Source: Anastrepha obliqua (lineage: Eukaryota > Arthropoda > Insecta > Diptera > Tephritidae). Taken from it: a stretch of 64,000 nt of DNA. Below are positions 1-12,133 of this stretch, piece after piece. Every line of letters starts with the position of its first letter. Positions within the stretch are counted from its first letter, which is position 1. A model generated the notes under the pieces. The model was not told the DNA's origin and ran no database searches. It was given only the letters and a program-made list of their open reading frames with translations. Location of the stretch: assembly GCF_027943255.1 (NCBI RefSeq), contig NC_072896.1, forward strand, positions 682,001 to 746,000, read 5' to 3'. Made by a program: the position numbers and the translations under genes.

Positions 1-2242
1 CAATTTGTCGCAACAAAATATTACTAAAAAATAAACTCGAACTTGGAAGATCCTGCACGTACGCTAGAGAAATCTAAACGGGAATGTAGATGTGCACTAA
101 TCGCATGTACACACGAATACTAACGAGTAGCTACATGCATATGTACATACGCCTCAGTGTATTAGTCATTTGCCGTTTTATTTTCATCGCCGTCGGTCAT
201 TTAGTGGGCATCTGTCACTGTTGTCTCGAACGTGTCAGTCTGGCTGTTTGTCTTCTTATTAAATATTTGTCTGGCCCTCTTATCGCCGTGCAGTTCAAAA
301 GTTTTTTTCGTTTGCATTTACGTTTTTGCTTTGTTTTATGTTAAATTTGATTTTTGGAGGTACGACGCCACTCAGTGACATTTTAGCTGTCACTTAAATA
401 GTCATTATTTAATGGCTGTGAATAATTTTTGTCCGTGGGGAGATATAGCTAAAGTAAATAATGACAGTTGGATTTCTAGCAGTGGAAAAGTTTGTTCAGT
501 ACCATAAGGCAAAATTTGGATAATTTGAAAATTAATGGGAAGAAAATGCTCTGCAAGAACAGAAAACAAATTTTGGTTGTTGAAAATATGACAATTACAA
601 TTTATGAAATAATAAGGCACAGGTAAATAAATGAAGAATTAGCTGCGCTGTTTGTATGTACATAAATAAGTGCATGAATATCAGAATCAGAATCAGAATA
701 ACAATCACGAGTACCCGTACCCACGGTGGAGAAAATACTGAGGGTGTGGCCAACATCGACTCTCAGCGATTTTGGGGGAGTCAGTTGATTTGCTGATATA
801 ACAAGGAAAGTAACCGCGCTTTGTTTATGATAAAGGTCGGCAAAAGATAATATATGAAAAAAAACGCGGTCGCTGCGCATGTTACTTTGTTGCTTTCTAA
901 GCAACGACTGACTAGAAGGCTGATTATATTCACTTTATAAATTTTGTATTCATTTCATTCGCCTCTCTCTTCCTGTCAAATCTCCTATGACGTAATAGCC
1001 AAAGCTGCTCTCACAATTTTGCTTCATCCCTGATCAGTATCAATATCATAATCAGCAGCAGCACCAGCATCTGTGCCAATATCTGAATCAGCATGCATGC
1101 GCTTTCATTGATTGTGTGCTCGCTATAATTCTAATTTACAAGAAAATAAAATTTCATGTTGTGGATCCTTCAAATATTCACCATGAAACTCTTTACACTG
1201 ACGTGAAACATTTATGAAGGTTCATCTGGATTTTATTTCTAATTGGCTTTTTCACGTTAATGCGTGAAAGTAAAAGTGTTGCAATCGCCAATTGACGAGA
1301 GATGTTCACACAATTAACTGAAGTGCCAATTAACACTGAAATGCCACCACTTATGATTTTATACAATTCCGCATACACAATCCTTCACATTCACACAGCT
1401 CTGACACACTCAATCTCTTCTCTTGCTGCCATCCCCACCTTAGTTGCACCTTTATTGCATTCCCTCTTGCTTAAGCTGTAGATTTGCAGATTTCTTTTGT
1501 TGCTACACCACCGCCAATGTTTCACTTCAATGACTTCAATCATCCACCCCGCCGTGGCCACTTCCTGCGCTTAACACTGATTGCAAAAATTGCGCTGCTA
1601 ATTGCTGTTACACTTGCTAATTCCCATTGGCATGCGATAAATGGTTAAACACAGGAGCAAAAAGTGTGGGTGTGGAAATGTACTTGAAAGTGAAAAGTGT
1701 AAACAAGGAGGGGGAAAAGAAAAAGAAGACCGAAAAGAAATAAAGCTTATTGAAGATGTCGATTGGAAAGCGAAGGATTGTTGACTAAAAAGTTGTTTGT
1801 GCGCACATACACACACATGCAAGTAATGAGAAAGGTAGGAAATCAAAGGCACTGAGCATTTTTTCTAGTGCACACACACGAGCGCAGTAAAAGGTAAACA
1901 CTTGCAGTCGAGTGTCCTGTGTACTTACACATGTAGAAGGTAACATAGGAATGCACTGGTGTGGAGTGCTGTGTTAAGTATATTTGTTTTTGTTTGAGGC
2001 GTAAACAACTAAAGTGGTCTAACGCAAGCGTCAATAGTAAATGAGTAAAACGAACAAATACTTGTAAAAGCTTGAAAGGGCAAATAGAGATGCAGCTAAA
2101 AACAAGAAGTAAGTGTGCGAATACACATAGAATCTCCATAGATCTGGCAGACGAGCGGACGTTAATTATGCAATTGTTAGATTGTTTCTTCAGCTTAATC
2201 TGTAAAGAACCGTTTAACCTGAGTGTCAAATCCATATTTGTT
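1..2242. other. No gene recognised (AT-rich)
   Basis: No supported gene. The open frames here are short or depend on TTG starts and have no recognisable motif. Bases 1-60 loosely resemble 44,035-44,115 (shared ACTTGGAAGA block), so the left edge may hold the end of an unclassified repeat. Confidence 0.55.
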
Positions 2243-2855
2243 GTATCCCTTCTTCTTCTTCTTAATTGGCGCGATAACCGCTTACGCGATTTTGGCCGAG
2301 TTTAATAAAGCGCGCCAGTCGTTTCTTTCTCGTGCTAACCGGCGCCAGTTGGACACACCAAGTGAAGCCAAGTCCTTCTCAACCTGGTATTTCCAACGCA
2401 AAGGAGGCCTTCCTCTTCCTCTACTACCACCAGCTGGTACCGCATCGAATACTTTCAGAGCTGGAGCATTTGTATCCATTCGGACGACTTGACCCAGCCA
2501 ACGTAGCCGCTGGATCTTTATTCGCTGGGCTATGTCTATGTCGTCGTAAAGCTCATACAGCTCATCGTTCCATCGTCTGCGATATTCGCCGTTGCCAACG
2601 TGCAAAGGTCCAAAAATCTTACGCAGAATCTTTCTCTCGAACACTCCAAGCGTCGCTTCATCGGATGTTGTCATCGTCCAAGCTTCTGCGCCATACGTTA
2701 GGACGGGCATGATGAGAGTCTTGTATATTAGAGTGTTAGTTTTGTTCGTCGAGAGAGGACTTTACTGCTCAGTTGCCTACTTAGTCCAAAGTAGCACATG
2801 TTGGCAAGAGAGATTCTACTTTGGATTTCAAGGCTGACATTGTTATCGGTGTTAA
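2243..2855 (-). pseudogene. RTE-type retrotransposon, 3' coding end and tail
   Basis: Decayed C-terminal end of an RTE-like non-LTR retrotransposon polyprotein, read on the minus strand. The open part (2710 to 2282, 142 codons) carries YGAEAWTMT, then RRWNDELYELYDDID, RLRWLGQVVRMD, GRGRPPLRW and a terminal RERNDWRALL before the stop. The same protein resumes upstream to about 2855 (SRISLANMCYFGLSRQLSSK) after a frameshift near 2735. The endonuclease and catalytic RT core are absent. After the stop the tail reads CTCGGCCAAAATCGCG, then CGCGCCAATTAAG and an AAG run (2243-2290), which I take as the element terminus. Relatives are at 29.5-30.9 and 61.1-62.3 kb. Insect annotations often label the other end of this family craniofacial development protein 2-like. 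RTE versus a neighbouring clade is not certain. Confidence 0.75.
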
Positions 2856-2935
2856 TGCTGTTGTTGTATCCGTATTAAAAATTAATTAGTTATCTACGAA
2901 TATGCATATAAATATGCATTAAAAAAAAAGAATAA

Positions 2936-3218
2936 ATGGCGCTTACACACTGTGAGATATTTGGCCGACCTCCTGCTATTTTTTGAAGCTCGCATCTTGA
3001 TGTTGTTCCACTAGAATGGAAGGACCTGCAGTTTTAAACCGACTCAGAACACCAAATGGTTTTTATGAGGAGCTTTTTTATGACAGAAATACACTCAGAG
3101 GTTTACCATTGCCTGCGAGAGGCTATTAGAAAGAAACTTGGTCTATCATTTTCCTGTTTCATGCATTGAGATTCGAATGGTAGTCACGCACCATCCCATT
3201 CGGTTACGGCCGTCGCCA
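2936..3218 (-). mobile_element. tRNA-derived SINE, diverged copy
   Basis: Read on the minus strand this matches the SINE family best preserved at 45.7, 54.0 and 60.0 kb: CCGAATGGGATGGTGCGTGAC near the head, the GGCAATGGTAAACCTC block, the TTTATGAGGAG region (on plus) and the tail next to TTGGCGC/AATGGCGC. It is one of the more diverged copies, with several indels and a weakened B box. The head end directly abuts the Tc1-like remnant at 3231. Confidence 0.7.
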
Positions 3219-3230
3219 AGTCTGTCTGTA

Positions 3231-3850
3231 GTTTGTCTAATAGAAGCGAGAACGCCATCGCTTAGAAACTATTTGACCATTCGATTCTATAAACCACCAG
3301 CATCATTAGCTGTAATGGCTTTACATCCTCGAGTCAGACTTTGTGTTGATTTCTGCGCAAGTTGTGTATCAGTCGAATTTCATAATTGAACCTGAATTTG
3401 ATAGCCGAACTTGATAACTGTTTGACCGTCCATATTTATTTTCCTTTGAGTTTTTGATTAACTATTGTCCAAACATTTTCAAAAGGGTTGGAATAAGATG
3501 TCTGTGAAGGCCAATTCAACATTTCAGTCTCACTTTGCTGTTCCCTTTCTGCACACTGACGACGTCGATGCTTGATATCATTGCCTTCTTATAAAGTTCA
3601 AAGGTGGCTGGTTCTTCTGAACATCTTCGCAGCTGACGGTAACAATGCCTGCTGGTAAGTTTTATTCATCAAAACTGCACTCAATAAACTGCCAAATCCT
3701 TTTTTGGAGAAACAACCCCAAGCATGAACTTTAACTGTATGCTTAACAGTTCGTTGAAGTTCTCGATCGATTTTTAGCAGTACGCATTTTTTTATAACGG
3801 AACCCTAAGTTTGAAATTTGCCGGTCACGCTTCTATTAGACAGACTGTAA
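3231..3850 (-). mobile_element. Tc1-like DNA transposon remnant
   Basis: Internally deleted Tc1-family element. The minus strand from about 3785 to 3430 translates in pieces to VKHTVKVHAWGCFSKKGFG, then EGNDIKHRRRQ (where the family has its second catalytic Asp region) and WPSQTSYSNPFENVW followed by NQKLKG. These are the order and spacing of Tc1 transposases, but the catalytic motifs are mutated. Imperfect terminal inverted repeats support the limits: GTTTGTCTAATAGAAGCG at 3231 and its complement CGCTTCTATTAGACAGACTG ending at 3850, with TA on the outside at both ends. At about 620 bp it is far below the usual 1.6 kb. Not autonomous. Confidence 0.7.
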
Positions 3851-4520
3851 GATTAATTTGTGAATTTATACCAATTAGTAGGAAAATCATCTGTACTCAT
3901 CATCAAAATCATCTATCGAATTTAAATTTACATTACTATGCAGTATTATGCAAATAATTTAGCGTAGCAGTATGATTTCAACGATCAAGAAACATCCTAA
4001 CCTAAACATTTATTGTTAAAGCATTCAGCCCCTATTAATCCCAGTTCAGATTTTTTAAATTTATATTTTTTCATTACTGCAAGCGATTCGAGTTCTTCTT
4101 CGTCATATCTGGGCGATTCATCTTTCCACCAAATTCTTCTAAATACACTGTAGATAGATGCAAATTGCCTCTTTGTCAAGCAATAATTAATGTTTTCAAC
4201 GCAGTGTACATATACATGCACATAGGTATATGTATGCATATATTTTGCTCGCAATAAGTGTTTTTGTAATAATTGCGTATGAGCTTCTTTCTCTGCTTAT
4301 TCATAATTCAAAGTGTAAATAATTTCACTGAAACAACATTGACATGTGCCGATTTATGTATGTATGTACATACCATACAAATACGTATTCACAGTCATAA
4401 AGGGCCTCGACTTTTGTCACACTAATGATGCGATACTCCTCCTTCTCGAAACATTCCTTGCGTGAACTGACTCCTCATAATTTAACTCTTTGTTGTTTTC
4501 AAGCATAATTCTAATACATA

Positions 4521-4765
4521 CTGACGAGCGGCCGCCGTAGCTGTGTGAGTCTGTGCATAGGTACCATTCGGTTATCTGGAGTTCGAAACCAACTATGGCG
4601 ATGATGGAAAAAGTTTCTCTGATAACTCAGAAGGCAATATAAAGCCTGTGAGCGCATTTCTGCGATAAAAAAACGTTCATGCAAACCATGTGCTCTTCGG
4701 AAGTCTCTCCAAATGGGAGAAGAAGCAAGGCCAAACACTTAACACAGAAAGTATGCGCTCAATAG
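4521..4765 (+). mobile_element. Diverged SINE copy or sub-family
   Basis: Begins CGGCCGCCGTAGC like the SINE heads elsewhere, has TACCATTCGG and a B-box-like GGAGTTCGAAACC, a central GAGCGCATTTCTGCGAT resembling the family's GAGTGTATTTCTGCCAT, and ends with GGGAGAAGAAGCAAGGCCAAACAC and a degraded GCGCTCAAT. The whole order is kept but identity is lower than in the other copies, so it is either old or a separate sub-family. Confidence 0.5.
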
Positions 4766-4854
4766 ATGTATTAGAGCGGGTCAACTATTCTTTTCGATAT
4801 CGTTCTCAGCTGATGCGGATTCCACATAAAGTAATAAGAAAGAAAAGACGATAC

Positions 4855-4985
4855 TTTGACGAAGCCGGGAAGCTGTGAGCTGCATGAAGAGTATGCGGAA
4901 GAATCCTCCTGCCGACTCCCAGGTAAATGGCGATCAGAGATTTCACCCCGGTGTGGATTTCTGCACACAGAACCATTGTTCCATA
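4855..4985 (-). mobile_element. RTE 5' leader fragment
   Basis: The reverse complement aligns with the leader upstream of the RTE endonuclease at 61,137-61,262 and 29,500-29,620: ATGGTTCTGTGTGCAGAAATCCAC, then CTGATCGCCATTTACCTGGG and GCAGCTCACAGCTTCCCGG. Only the leader is present here. It has the same orientation as the RTE 3' end at 2243-2855, so the two could be the ends of one old insertion. Confidence 0.6.
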
Positions 4986-5089
4986 TATTTAACTCACTTC
5001 ATCCTTCAACAATATTCGCAATACTTATCATTTTCATTTTTTCGCAAATTTTTAATATAAATATAGTTAATTTTATAACAAAAACCGTA

Positions 5090-5639
5090 TAAGTTAGATT
5101 TCAAAGCTTTGCACCAAATTAAAAAAAAAAAATATTTAATCAGAATTTTTAGGCAACTTCATCTTTCATTTACTGTAAGCGCAGTTCTTAAATATAAAAG
5201 ATAAATTTTTCGTACCAAAAAGTTCCTCAGTGCAAGTTTATATTTAAAAATTACATGAATACAGAATTCTTAAGTAAAGTATGTATTGATCTCTTTTAAA
5301 ATTTTGGGGGCTCGAAATTGAGTTTAGAGTTATTTATAGCATATTTTTTTTCTTTTTTTGTGTTAAATCCGAGTCTGCTGGGGGAGAGGACGAAAAACAA
5401 TTTACCCGCCCTTATATATTTATACTTATGCAGTGATTGTTAAGAGTATTTTCGCTTTTGTTTTTCTTCCTCCTTGACTGATTTGGCACTCTGTTTGTTC
5501 ATCCAAACCTTTTCAAATATGTTGAAGGGCCATACATAGCAAAATTTCATGCGTTTATTGTACAGTGCGCGCGATTTGTTTTAGAATAATTCTGTATTTA
5601 ATTTTGGACATGAGAATGTGACAGAGGAGTTATTTGGAA
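5090..5639. other. No gene recognised
   Basis: AT-rich spacer with A and T runs. I see no coding frame, RNA gene or repeat that I can name. Confidence 0.5.
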
Positions 5640-5724
5640 GGTATTGGAACAACAGGAGACGTACACTGCAAATAGGAGAAGGAGCTCGGCCAAATACCTA
5701 ACAGAAGTGTACGCGCCAATTATT
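5640..5724 (+). mobile_element. SINE tail fragment
   Basis: Matches only the last part of the SINE: TGGAACAACAGGAGACGTAC, GCAAATAGGAGAAGGAGCTC, GGCCAAATACCTAACAGAAG and GTGTACGCGCCAATTATTAT. It is a strongly 5'-truncated copy. An AT-rich stretch with a repeated TATTATTTATTTATAATAA block follows (5725-5775). Confidence 0.7.
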
Positions 5725-5775
5725 ATTTTTTTATTATTTATTTATAATAATGTATTTATTATTTATTTATAATAA

Positions 5776-6590
5776 ATTTTCGTATGCCTATTTTGTGACC
5801 GTTTAAGAGGTGGACGAGTGCGTCTCCAAAGCTTTTCATGTATTGAATTCATTATATCTACTCTATGTAACACAGAATCTCTATTCCTAAATCTTCGTTT
5901 AAATTTGTCGTTTGCGATCTTTTTGAGCACACTGTACTTTCATCAGTTTTGCTTCCTTGTAGGTATTTTCCGATGTTGTCTTCTATTTCCTGCCGCTTTC
6001 TCGCAAATACTGTTTAATTGGCTGTGAATAATTACATGTTTACTAAGCGCTGTGACGCAAGGCATTAAGGGGAGAGTTGAGTGAGAGATAGGGTGTTGGA
6101 TGCGAAGAAGGCAAGAAAGAATGGGAATGAAAGCGATGCCAAAGTATGGCAGATAGCTGAGGAGGTCGTGATTTGACATCGCGCTAATAGTAGGCACAGG
6201 CTGACAAATAACACGGGGTTCCACAAAGAAGTCACTCAGCGCGGCACATAATATACATATGTGGCATACCTAGGCCAATAATGAATAACTGTTAGCAGGC
6301 GCTGATGAAATTTTATGTGAGATAAAAAACGTTCAACACAATCCTGCACATAATTTACATTCGAATCTTTTTTCCAATACGAATTTCCTCAAAATCCGTA
6401 GAATTGGCATTTGCAGAGATGTAACATTTATTTATTTCGACTTGTTGTCAGAGTTTGGACGCAATATTGAGTGATTAGAGAATATATGTTCATGTTGGTA
6501 ACTCTTAAATCATCAATGAGCCCAAAGCAGGCATGTTTCGAAGCACGTGAAAGAAATCTACCCCAAACTCCCAGCCTCTTGTTACTATGC
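5776..6590. other. No gene recognised
   Basis: Spacer without recognisable coding or RNA signal. The short frames on both strands have no family motif. Confidence 0.5.
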
Positions 6591-6597
6591 AATACTA

Positions 6598-7052
6598 AAG
6601 GGTCTTTCGAAAGACGCGTAAAAATTTGCATTTTTTAAAGTTTCACTATTCCACAACGAGTACGTCTACAAGTAAAATCCGCTAAACAGTCGGTTCAGAA
6701 ATGCCTAATTGTTGAGAATGCCGAGATCCGAATGTGGCGAATTGCGCCACAGTTTTCTCAACAGAAGGTCCAGTTTTTGGTTTGCCAGTGTATTTTCTAT
6801 CCTCGACAGCACCAGTTTCTTGAAACTTCTTCGCCATCCTTTGAATTATCGACTCATTCGGAGGATTATTTCCACCAAAAAAAACCGACCGAAAGGCCGA
6901 CCATTTTCATAGTAAGTTCCAATAATTTTAACGTTTTGTTCTATCGTGTGAAATTGTGCATCTGATTACTTGACAAATGTCAAAGATGACAAAAAATGCT
7001 ACTTAGGAATTAGTCACTACTGCCATCTAGGCGCCACTTTTGAGAGATCCTT
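6598..7052 (-). mobile_element. Shortened mariner-like element keeping transposase N-terminus
   Basis: 455-bp element flanked by TA. Terminal inverted repeats: AAGGGTCTTTCGAAAGACGC at 6598 and, reversed, AAGGATCTCTCAAAAGTGGC from 7052, 21 bp with about five mismatches. On the minus strand, from about 6950 to 6640, it encodes a decayed transposase N-terminal DNA-binding region: QNVKIIGTYYENGRPFGRFF, then ESIIQRMAKKFQETGAVEDR, GKPKTGPSVEKTVAQFATFG and SRHSQQLGISEPTV. This is the paired helix-turn-helix layout of mariners of the 6-8 kb neighbour groups. The catalytic DDD region is entirely missing, so it can only be mobilised in trans. At least one frameshift separates the two halves. Confidence 0.7.
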
Positions 7053-7055
7053 TAC

Positions 7056-9010
7056 TTATGTTAAATGTGGAAATCTAAAGTCAATATTACATATTTGAGC
7101 AAATAAAACTTAAATGTGTATGCGTGCCGTAAAACCAGCTACGTGTAAACAAATATTTGACATACCTATGTTTGTTTACATTTAAATGTCGAATTGAGGT
7201 TCGCATATTTTAGCGCAGAATTATGGAAAATAGTACGTCTATTTCACTCGAGCACACAAATACTCCTATGTGCGCGTAAATGAGGTGATGTGTTGGTGGT
7301 GATTTTGATTACGTTGGCAGTTGCTGCAAATCTTTGTTGATTTCAACCAAAATTTACTAACACTCTAAAATTGCTTGGAAATTAATGACGTTCGTGTGCA
7401 CAAAGGACCACTACTGATTGTATGACAAAGTGACTCCGGGCGAATTGATTACAATTTCGGAATTATTGCAGTCGAAATTTATTACATATTTTTAGGCTTA
7501 GCTATGCGAGCACACAAATTTTGGTTGGTTAATAAATTTTTCATTTATTATTTAATTTATTATGGAACATCAATTTCCCACTCATACAAACAGCAGTGCG
7601 CGTTAAAGCGCATTGTATGTATGCATAAATCTCTTGCATATTTTATGAACTGTAGCGAGCACTGCAGTAATCATCTGTCATTTGGCTGCTGCAATTCGAT
7701 ATCGTCTTCCCACCTGCACAGCAGCGCAAAAATATTAGTCTAAGGCATTTCTCTGCGCGGCTGCCATTTGCGATTGCCACTGCTCAATTAGGAATGATAT
7801 GTCTGGCAGTCCTTCTACCAAGGAATTCCTTTCATTTATTTTCAGAAGATCAATACAACAACAATGAATATATTTGTTGTTAGTTCGGCGGTTTGCAGTT
7901 GGGTAAATGCAATCAGCAACGTGGCATATTCGCTTGAATTGACCGAAAAGTCACAAATTGTCGCAAGGCACACACACATCCCCACATATGTTCACAAAAG
8001 CTCTGGCATAAGTACATAAACGCATATGTATGTGTGAATATGTATAGAAATGAAGACCGCACGTGTGTAAGCTCACAGGAATTTATATTTAAGTGTCATC
8101 TCGGTAATGTGCAAGTGCAATCGTAAATTTATTACTTTTTCCCCGCTCTCATCTCTTTCTCTCCGGCCTTTCGTATGTAGGTGCATAAATTGCAACTGTG
8201 GCTGTACTTACCCTCAGATACATCTTCATACCCACCCATACATCCGTGCGGTGCTCACATTGTAATCAGCTTACTCATCTATGAATTGCATTCCTCTCCA
8301 CGCCCCTTCTTCTTCTTCTTCAGCTTGGCCACCTTCAGTACTACTTGGTGTAATTTAGTGAGTATATTATCTTACGCTGCACCTGAATGAGATATGCATA
8401 TGGGACACTGGGACGAAGGCACTCGTTTCTTCCCAGACGGGAAGAAAGTATTATGTTGCTCATGCCACGAAACCCACTTTCTTGGTAGTTACACGTAAAA
8501 TACATCACAGTGTTTATTTGCGCTATGGTCAACTGGGGAAAATAGTAACCCTTTTGAGGGAATTGCGCCAGAGAACTTTTTCTCTATCAGGTATCGGAAA
8601 CTATTTACATTTTCTATTGAGTACTAGTGTACTTTTTCCTCTCTAACCACTAAATAAATTCCCCTCCGACACTCTAACCTCACTATAGTTAGGTACTGAT
8701 AAAAGGGAGAGAGACTCCCGAAGCCTCTAATTCCTCATTTGCAATGCCAATCAACTTTGAATTATTCAAGGAAGTAGGAGTTCAGAACCCGAAAATAATA
8801 GCGTGGTTGCCCTATTGGATGATATACTCAAACATAGCTTCGAGATAAAAGATAATGAAAATAATGAAAGCGAACTCGGTACTGGAGGTACCTGCTGAGA
8901 TCGGCCCATCAGACATTACATAAATCTTAAGAAATCTGTTCTAAACAAGTAAATTAAGTTAATTCTGAATAAAATGTCCAGCATTTTCATATAGACGAGG
9001 TTGATTTTAT
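7056..9010. other. No gene recognised
   Basis: AT-rich spacer with a TTC run at about 8309-8320. Nothing coding is supported. Part of 8,600-9,010 may belong to the retrotransposon that becomes recognisable at 9,015, but I see no motif there. Confidence 0.45.
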
Positions 9011-9014
9011 TTGT

Positions 9015-11093
9015 TATGAACTGTTAAAACCAAGCAACTTGACACCGTCGCTACTCGCGAATTCACAGCATGCATACTCTAAAGGTAGATCCACAGACAC
9101 ATCATTAAAGTCACAAGTTTCGCAGATAGAGAAATCAATAGAGAATAAAGAGTATTCTCTGGTAGCCTTCCCAGACATAGAGGGCGCTTTCAACAACATC
9201 CTACCGGAGGCCATAACAAGCGCTGCGACTGATTTGGGTGTCGCCGCGGGCCTTATGAAACTTATAGAACAGTTGCTACTAGGCAGGTTCGTAATTTCGA
9301 CGTTGGCCCCTCGACGATACGCAGATCCGTCAAGAGGGGTACCCCTCAGGGCGGTGTACTTTCTCCTCTGCTGTGGATTTTATCAATGAATCAATTGTTG
9401 AAGAATCTAGAGGAAAGGAGGATACACGCAGTGGCCTACGCAGACAATGTTGCAATACTAATAAGAGGGAAATTCCCAGGTACCCTCTGCAACATAATGC
9501 AAAATGTTTTGAATGATGTAAGCCGGTGGGCAGCCCGGGTGGTCTTGGGATAAATCCCAACAGAACAGAACTAATCATGCTCACCAGAAAATACAGGATC
9601 CCTGCTCTAAACCCCCTACCCTTGAGGGAATCACAATGTCAATCAGAGAAGAGGCAAGCTACCTAGGAATAGTATTAGATAGGAAGCTCTCGTGGAAACA
9701 TATGATTAATGATAGAGTAAAAAAAGCACAGCGCTCTATGCATGCAAAAGAATTGTGGGGGCAAATGGGGCCTAACCTCAAAAATAGTTCACTGGCTATA
9801 TACAGCAGTGATAAGGCCTATCATGACATACGGTGTCTTAGTCTGGTGGCCAACACTCGAGAAAAGAACAACAGTAAAATGCCTAGAAAGTATTCAGAGG
9901 GCTGCTAGTCTCTGCATAAGCGGGGCATTAAAGACTACGCCCACGGTAGCGATGAATGTCATGCTGCATCTATTACCGATTGAGGCCTACAGCAAACAGC
10001 TGGCGGCGAAATAGGCACTTAGGTTAAGAGAATCTTCCAACTTAGCCACTAACAGAAGAGGTCACGCAAGAATTCTAGACGAATACCCCTTCCTACATCA
10101 AACGACAGACTTTTGTAGCTCAGTGGAGTTGCATTTAAACACATCCTTTACCACAACTTTCCCAACGAGATAAGATTGGGATAATGGGGTAATGGACAAC
10201 AAAAGCGGAATCAGCATCTATACTGATGGTTCCAAGCTAAGTGATCAAGTAGGCGGAAGCCTTCATTCTGAAGTTCATTCTGAAGGAATGAATGCCAACA
10301 TCTCATTCCGGTTACCGGATCACTGCAGCGTATTTCAAGCTGAAATATTGGCTATCAGAGAAGGTCTGCTAGCCCTAAATAAAAGTGTCCTCACAACAAG
10401 AGATATAAACATATAATATTCAGACAGTCAATTGGCCCTGAAAGCTTTAAAATCACCTAATATTAGCTCGAAGACAATAAAAGAATGTATCGACGTTTTG
10501 ATGAACTGGCGAGATTGGGTACCACATTACCGATCCAACCAGACAAAGCAAATATACAATACCTATACCTTTGTCAACTTGCAAGAGGCTTATAGAGAAA
10601 CACACTATCAGTGCTGCCAACAGGCTATGGTCTCAATCCCTGACCTGTGCAACTAGTAGGATGATGTGGCCGGAATGGAATAGGGACCGCACAAATCGAC
10701 GATTGAAACTAAACAGGAAAAACATGAGAAATTTTCTCGGGGTCCTAACAGGGCGTTGTTTGATTGGCAGGCATGCCAGTAGACTGGGAGCGTCCTATAT
10801 CGACTATTGCAGAAGCTGTAACGACATTGAAGAAGAAGAGACTATAGGACACTTTCTATGCGGGTGCATGGCTTTGGATAGAAGAAGGTTCAATATTCTA
10901 GGAAAAAGGCTCCCTGAATAACTTGGCAGAAGTATCCAATATAAAAATAACAAGTCTTGTTAGATATATTAAAGCCACAGGTTGGTTCAATGAGGACGAT
11001 GTGGAGTGAGCAGAGGGGATAGCCCCGGTGGTATCACAATGGGTCTACGGCAGGCCTAGGTGTGTCAAACGACAACCACTATACCTACCTACC
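9015..11093 (+). pseudogene. LOA/I-group retrotransposon, decayed RT-RNase H copy (copy A)
   Basis: Broken ORF2 of a non-LTR retrotransposon. In order: RT palm (HAYSKGRSTDTSL, EYSLVAFPDIEGAFNNI; the family has a second Asp in FxDIEGAF), GTPQGGVLSPLLW in a shifted frame near 9,340, the catalytic box as AYADN instead of YADD near 9,440, then SYLGIVLDRKLSWK, the thumb region up to 10,010, RNase H (IYTDGSK near 10,215, FQAEILAI near 10,340, YSDSQLALKAL near 10,425; the last catalytic part is deleted), and a C-terminal zinc-binding stretch CRSCNDIEEEETIGHFLCGC near 10,815. The end reads RYIKATGWFNEDD then a stop at about 11,008 and a 3' UTR ending in CTACC repeats. Several frameshifts and stops make it inactive. 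No endonuclease or gag-like ORF1 is visible upstream. Confidence 0.8.
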
Positions 11094-11571
11094 TAAAACC
11101 AAGCGAAACCATCACTGGGAATCAGTATCGACTTCAATTGATGCGATCGAGCCGAGGACTGCGTGAGAAGCGGCCGCAATACGCGGAGAGGCATGAAAAA
11201 GTGATTCTACAGCATGACAACGCTCGGTCTTACGTTGGCAAACCCGTTAAAACCTACCTGGAAACACTGAAACCCCACCCGCCATATTCTCCAGACATTG
11301 CGCCGTCCGATTATCACCTGTTCCGATCGATGGCACGTGGTCTACCTAACCAGCAGTTCCATTCATATGAAGACATCAAAAAATGGCTTTATCCGTGGAT
11401 AGCCTCAAAAGATGAACAGTTTTACCGCGACGGCATACGAGATCTACCAGAAAGATGGGAAAAAGTAGTAGCCAGCGATGGGCAATACTTTCAATGATTC
11501 ACTTGTAATCATTTTTTCAGAATAATGTTGTATTTTCATCAAAAAACAGCGAGAACTTAGTTGCGCACCTA
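11092..11571 (+). pseudogene. Mariner transposase C-terminal fragment (Mos1/Mboumar-like)
   Basis: Starts abruptly inside a mariner transposase at KPSETITGNQYRLQLMR, and continues with EKRPQYAERHEKVILQHDNA, the third-Asp block HPPYSPDIAPSDYHLFRSM and the C-terminus RDLPERWEKVVASDGQYFQ, ending at 11,497. The ILQHDNA and SDYHLF blocks are the second and third catalytic regions, but about five residues just before HPPY are missing, so the spacing is shorter than D,D34D. The first catalytic Asp and the N-terminus are gone. A short tail to TTAGTTGCGCACCT at about 11,571 probably is the 3' terminal repeat. The 5' limit coincides with the end of LOA copy A, so the retrotransposon may have inserted into or replaced the rest. 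Confidence 0.8.
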
Positions 11572-11574
11572 TTA

Positions 11575-12129
11575 ATTACGAACTTATGAACCATTCTGAT
11601 CCTTATGCCAAGATTTTTACTGACATTCCAGCGGTTTTCATATTGTTTTAATATAAATTATACTTTCCTGCCTCAATAAATGATCGCTAATGGCCTACCT
11701 CTAACTTTTTATTCAGCTGATGCGCGTGAGAGCTCGACGCTCAAGAAACTCTAGCCTTTTACTATACAGCACCTGACCAAAAATGATCCGAACGTCTAGC
11801 GGACTGTGTCCTTCGTGTCGATTGGATGGGAAGAGGGAAACCGTTATACTATAGCAAAAGTATGTCATCCGCTCTTGATGCTCAATCGTGTCATAGTGAT
11901 TTGGCAGGTGCAATATAATTGTCACAGAGTGTTGGTACCAATCGATCTCTATTATGAAACCCCATAGAACTGAAACGTTTAACTCCTCTTTATGCCTCGA
12001 TTTGGTGAATAATCAAGAACAAAAAGCCAACATTGCCTTTGTATTTTCTTTTTATACTTTAAATATAAACTATCTGTCTGGTTTCAGACTCATTAGGTGG
12101 CTGATCGCACTGCACACCAGATTATAGTA
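11575..12129. other. No gene recognised
   Basis: Spacer between the mariner fragment and the TTAA MITE. A 70-codon minus frame at 11,713-11,925 has no motif I can name. Confidence 0.45.
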
Positions 12130-12133
12130 TTAA

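Noticed and set aside
1843..2235. 130-codon minus ORF
   Set aside because: Depends on a TTG start, no motif, likely chance.
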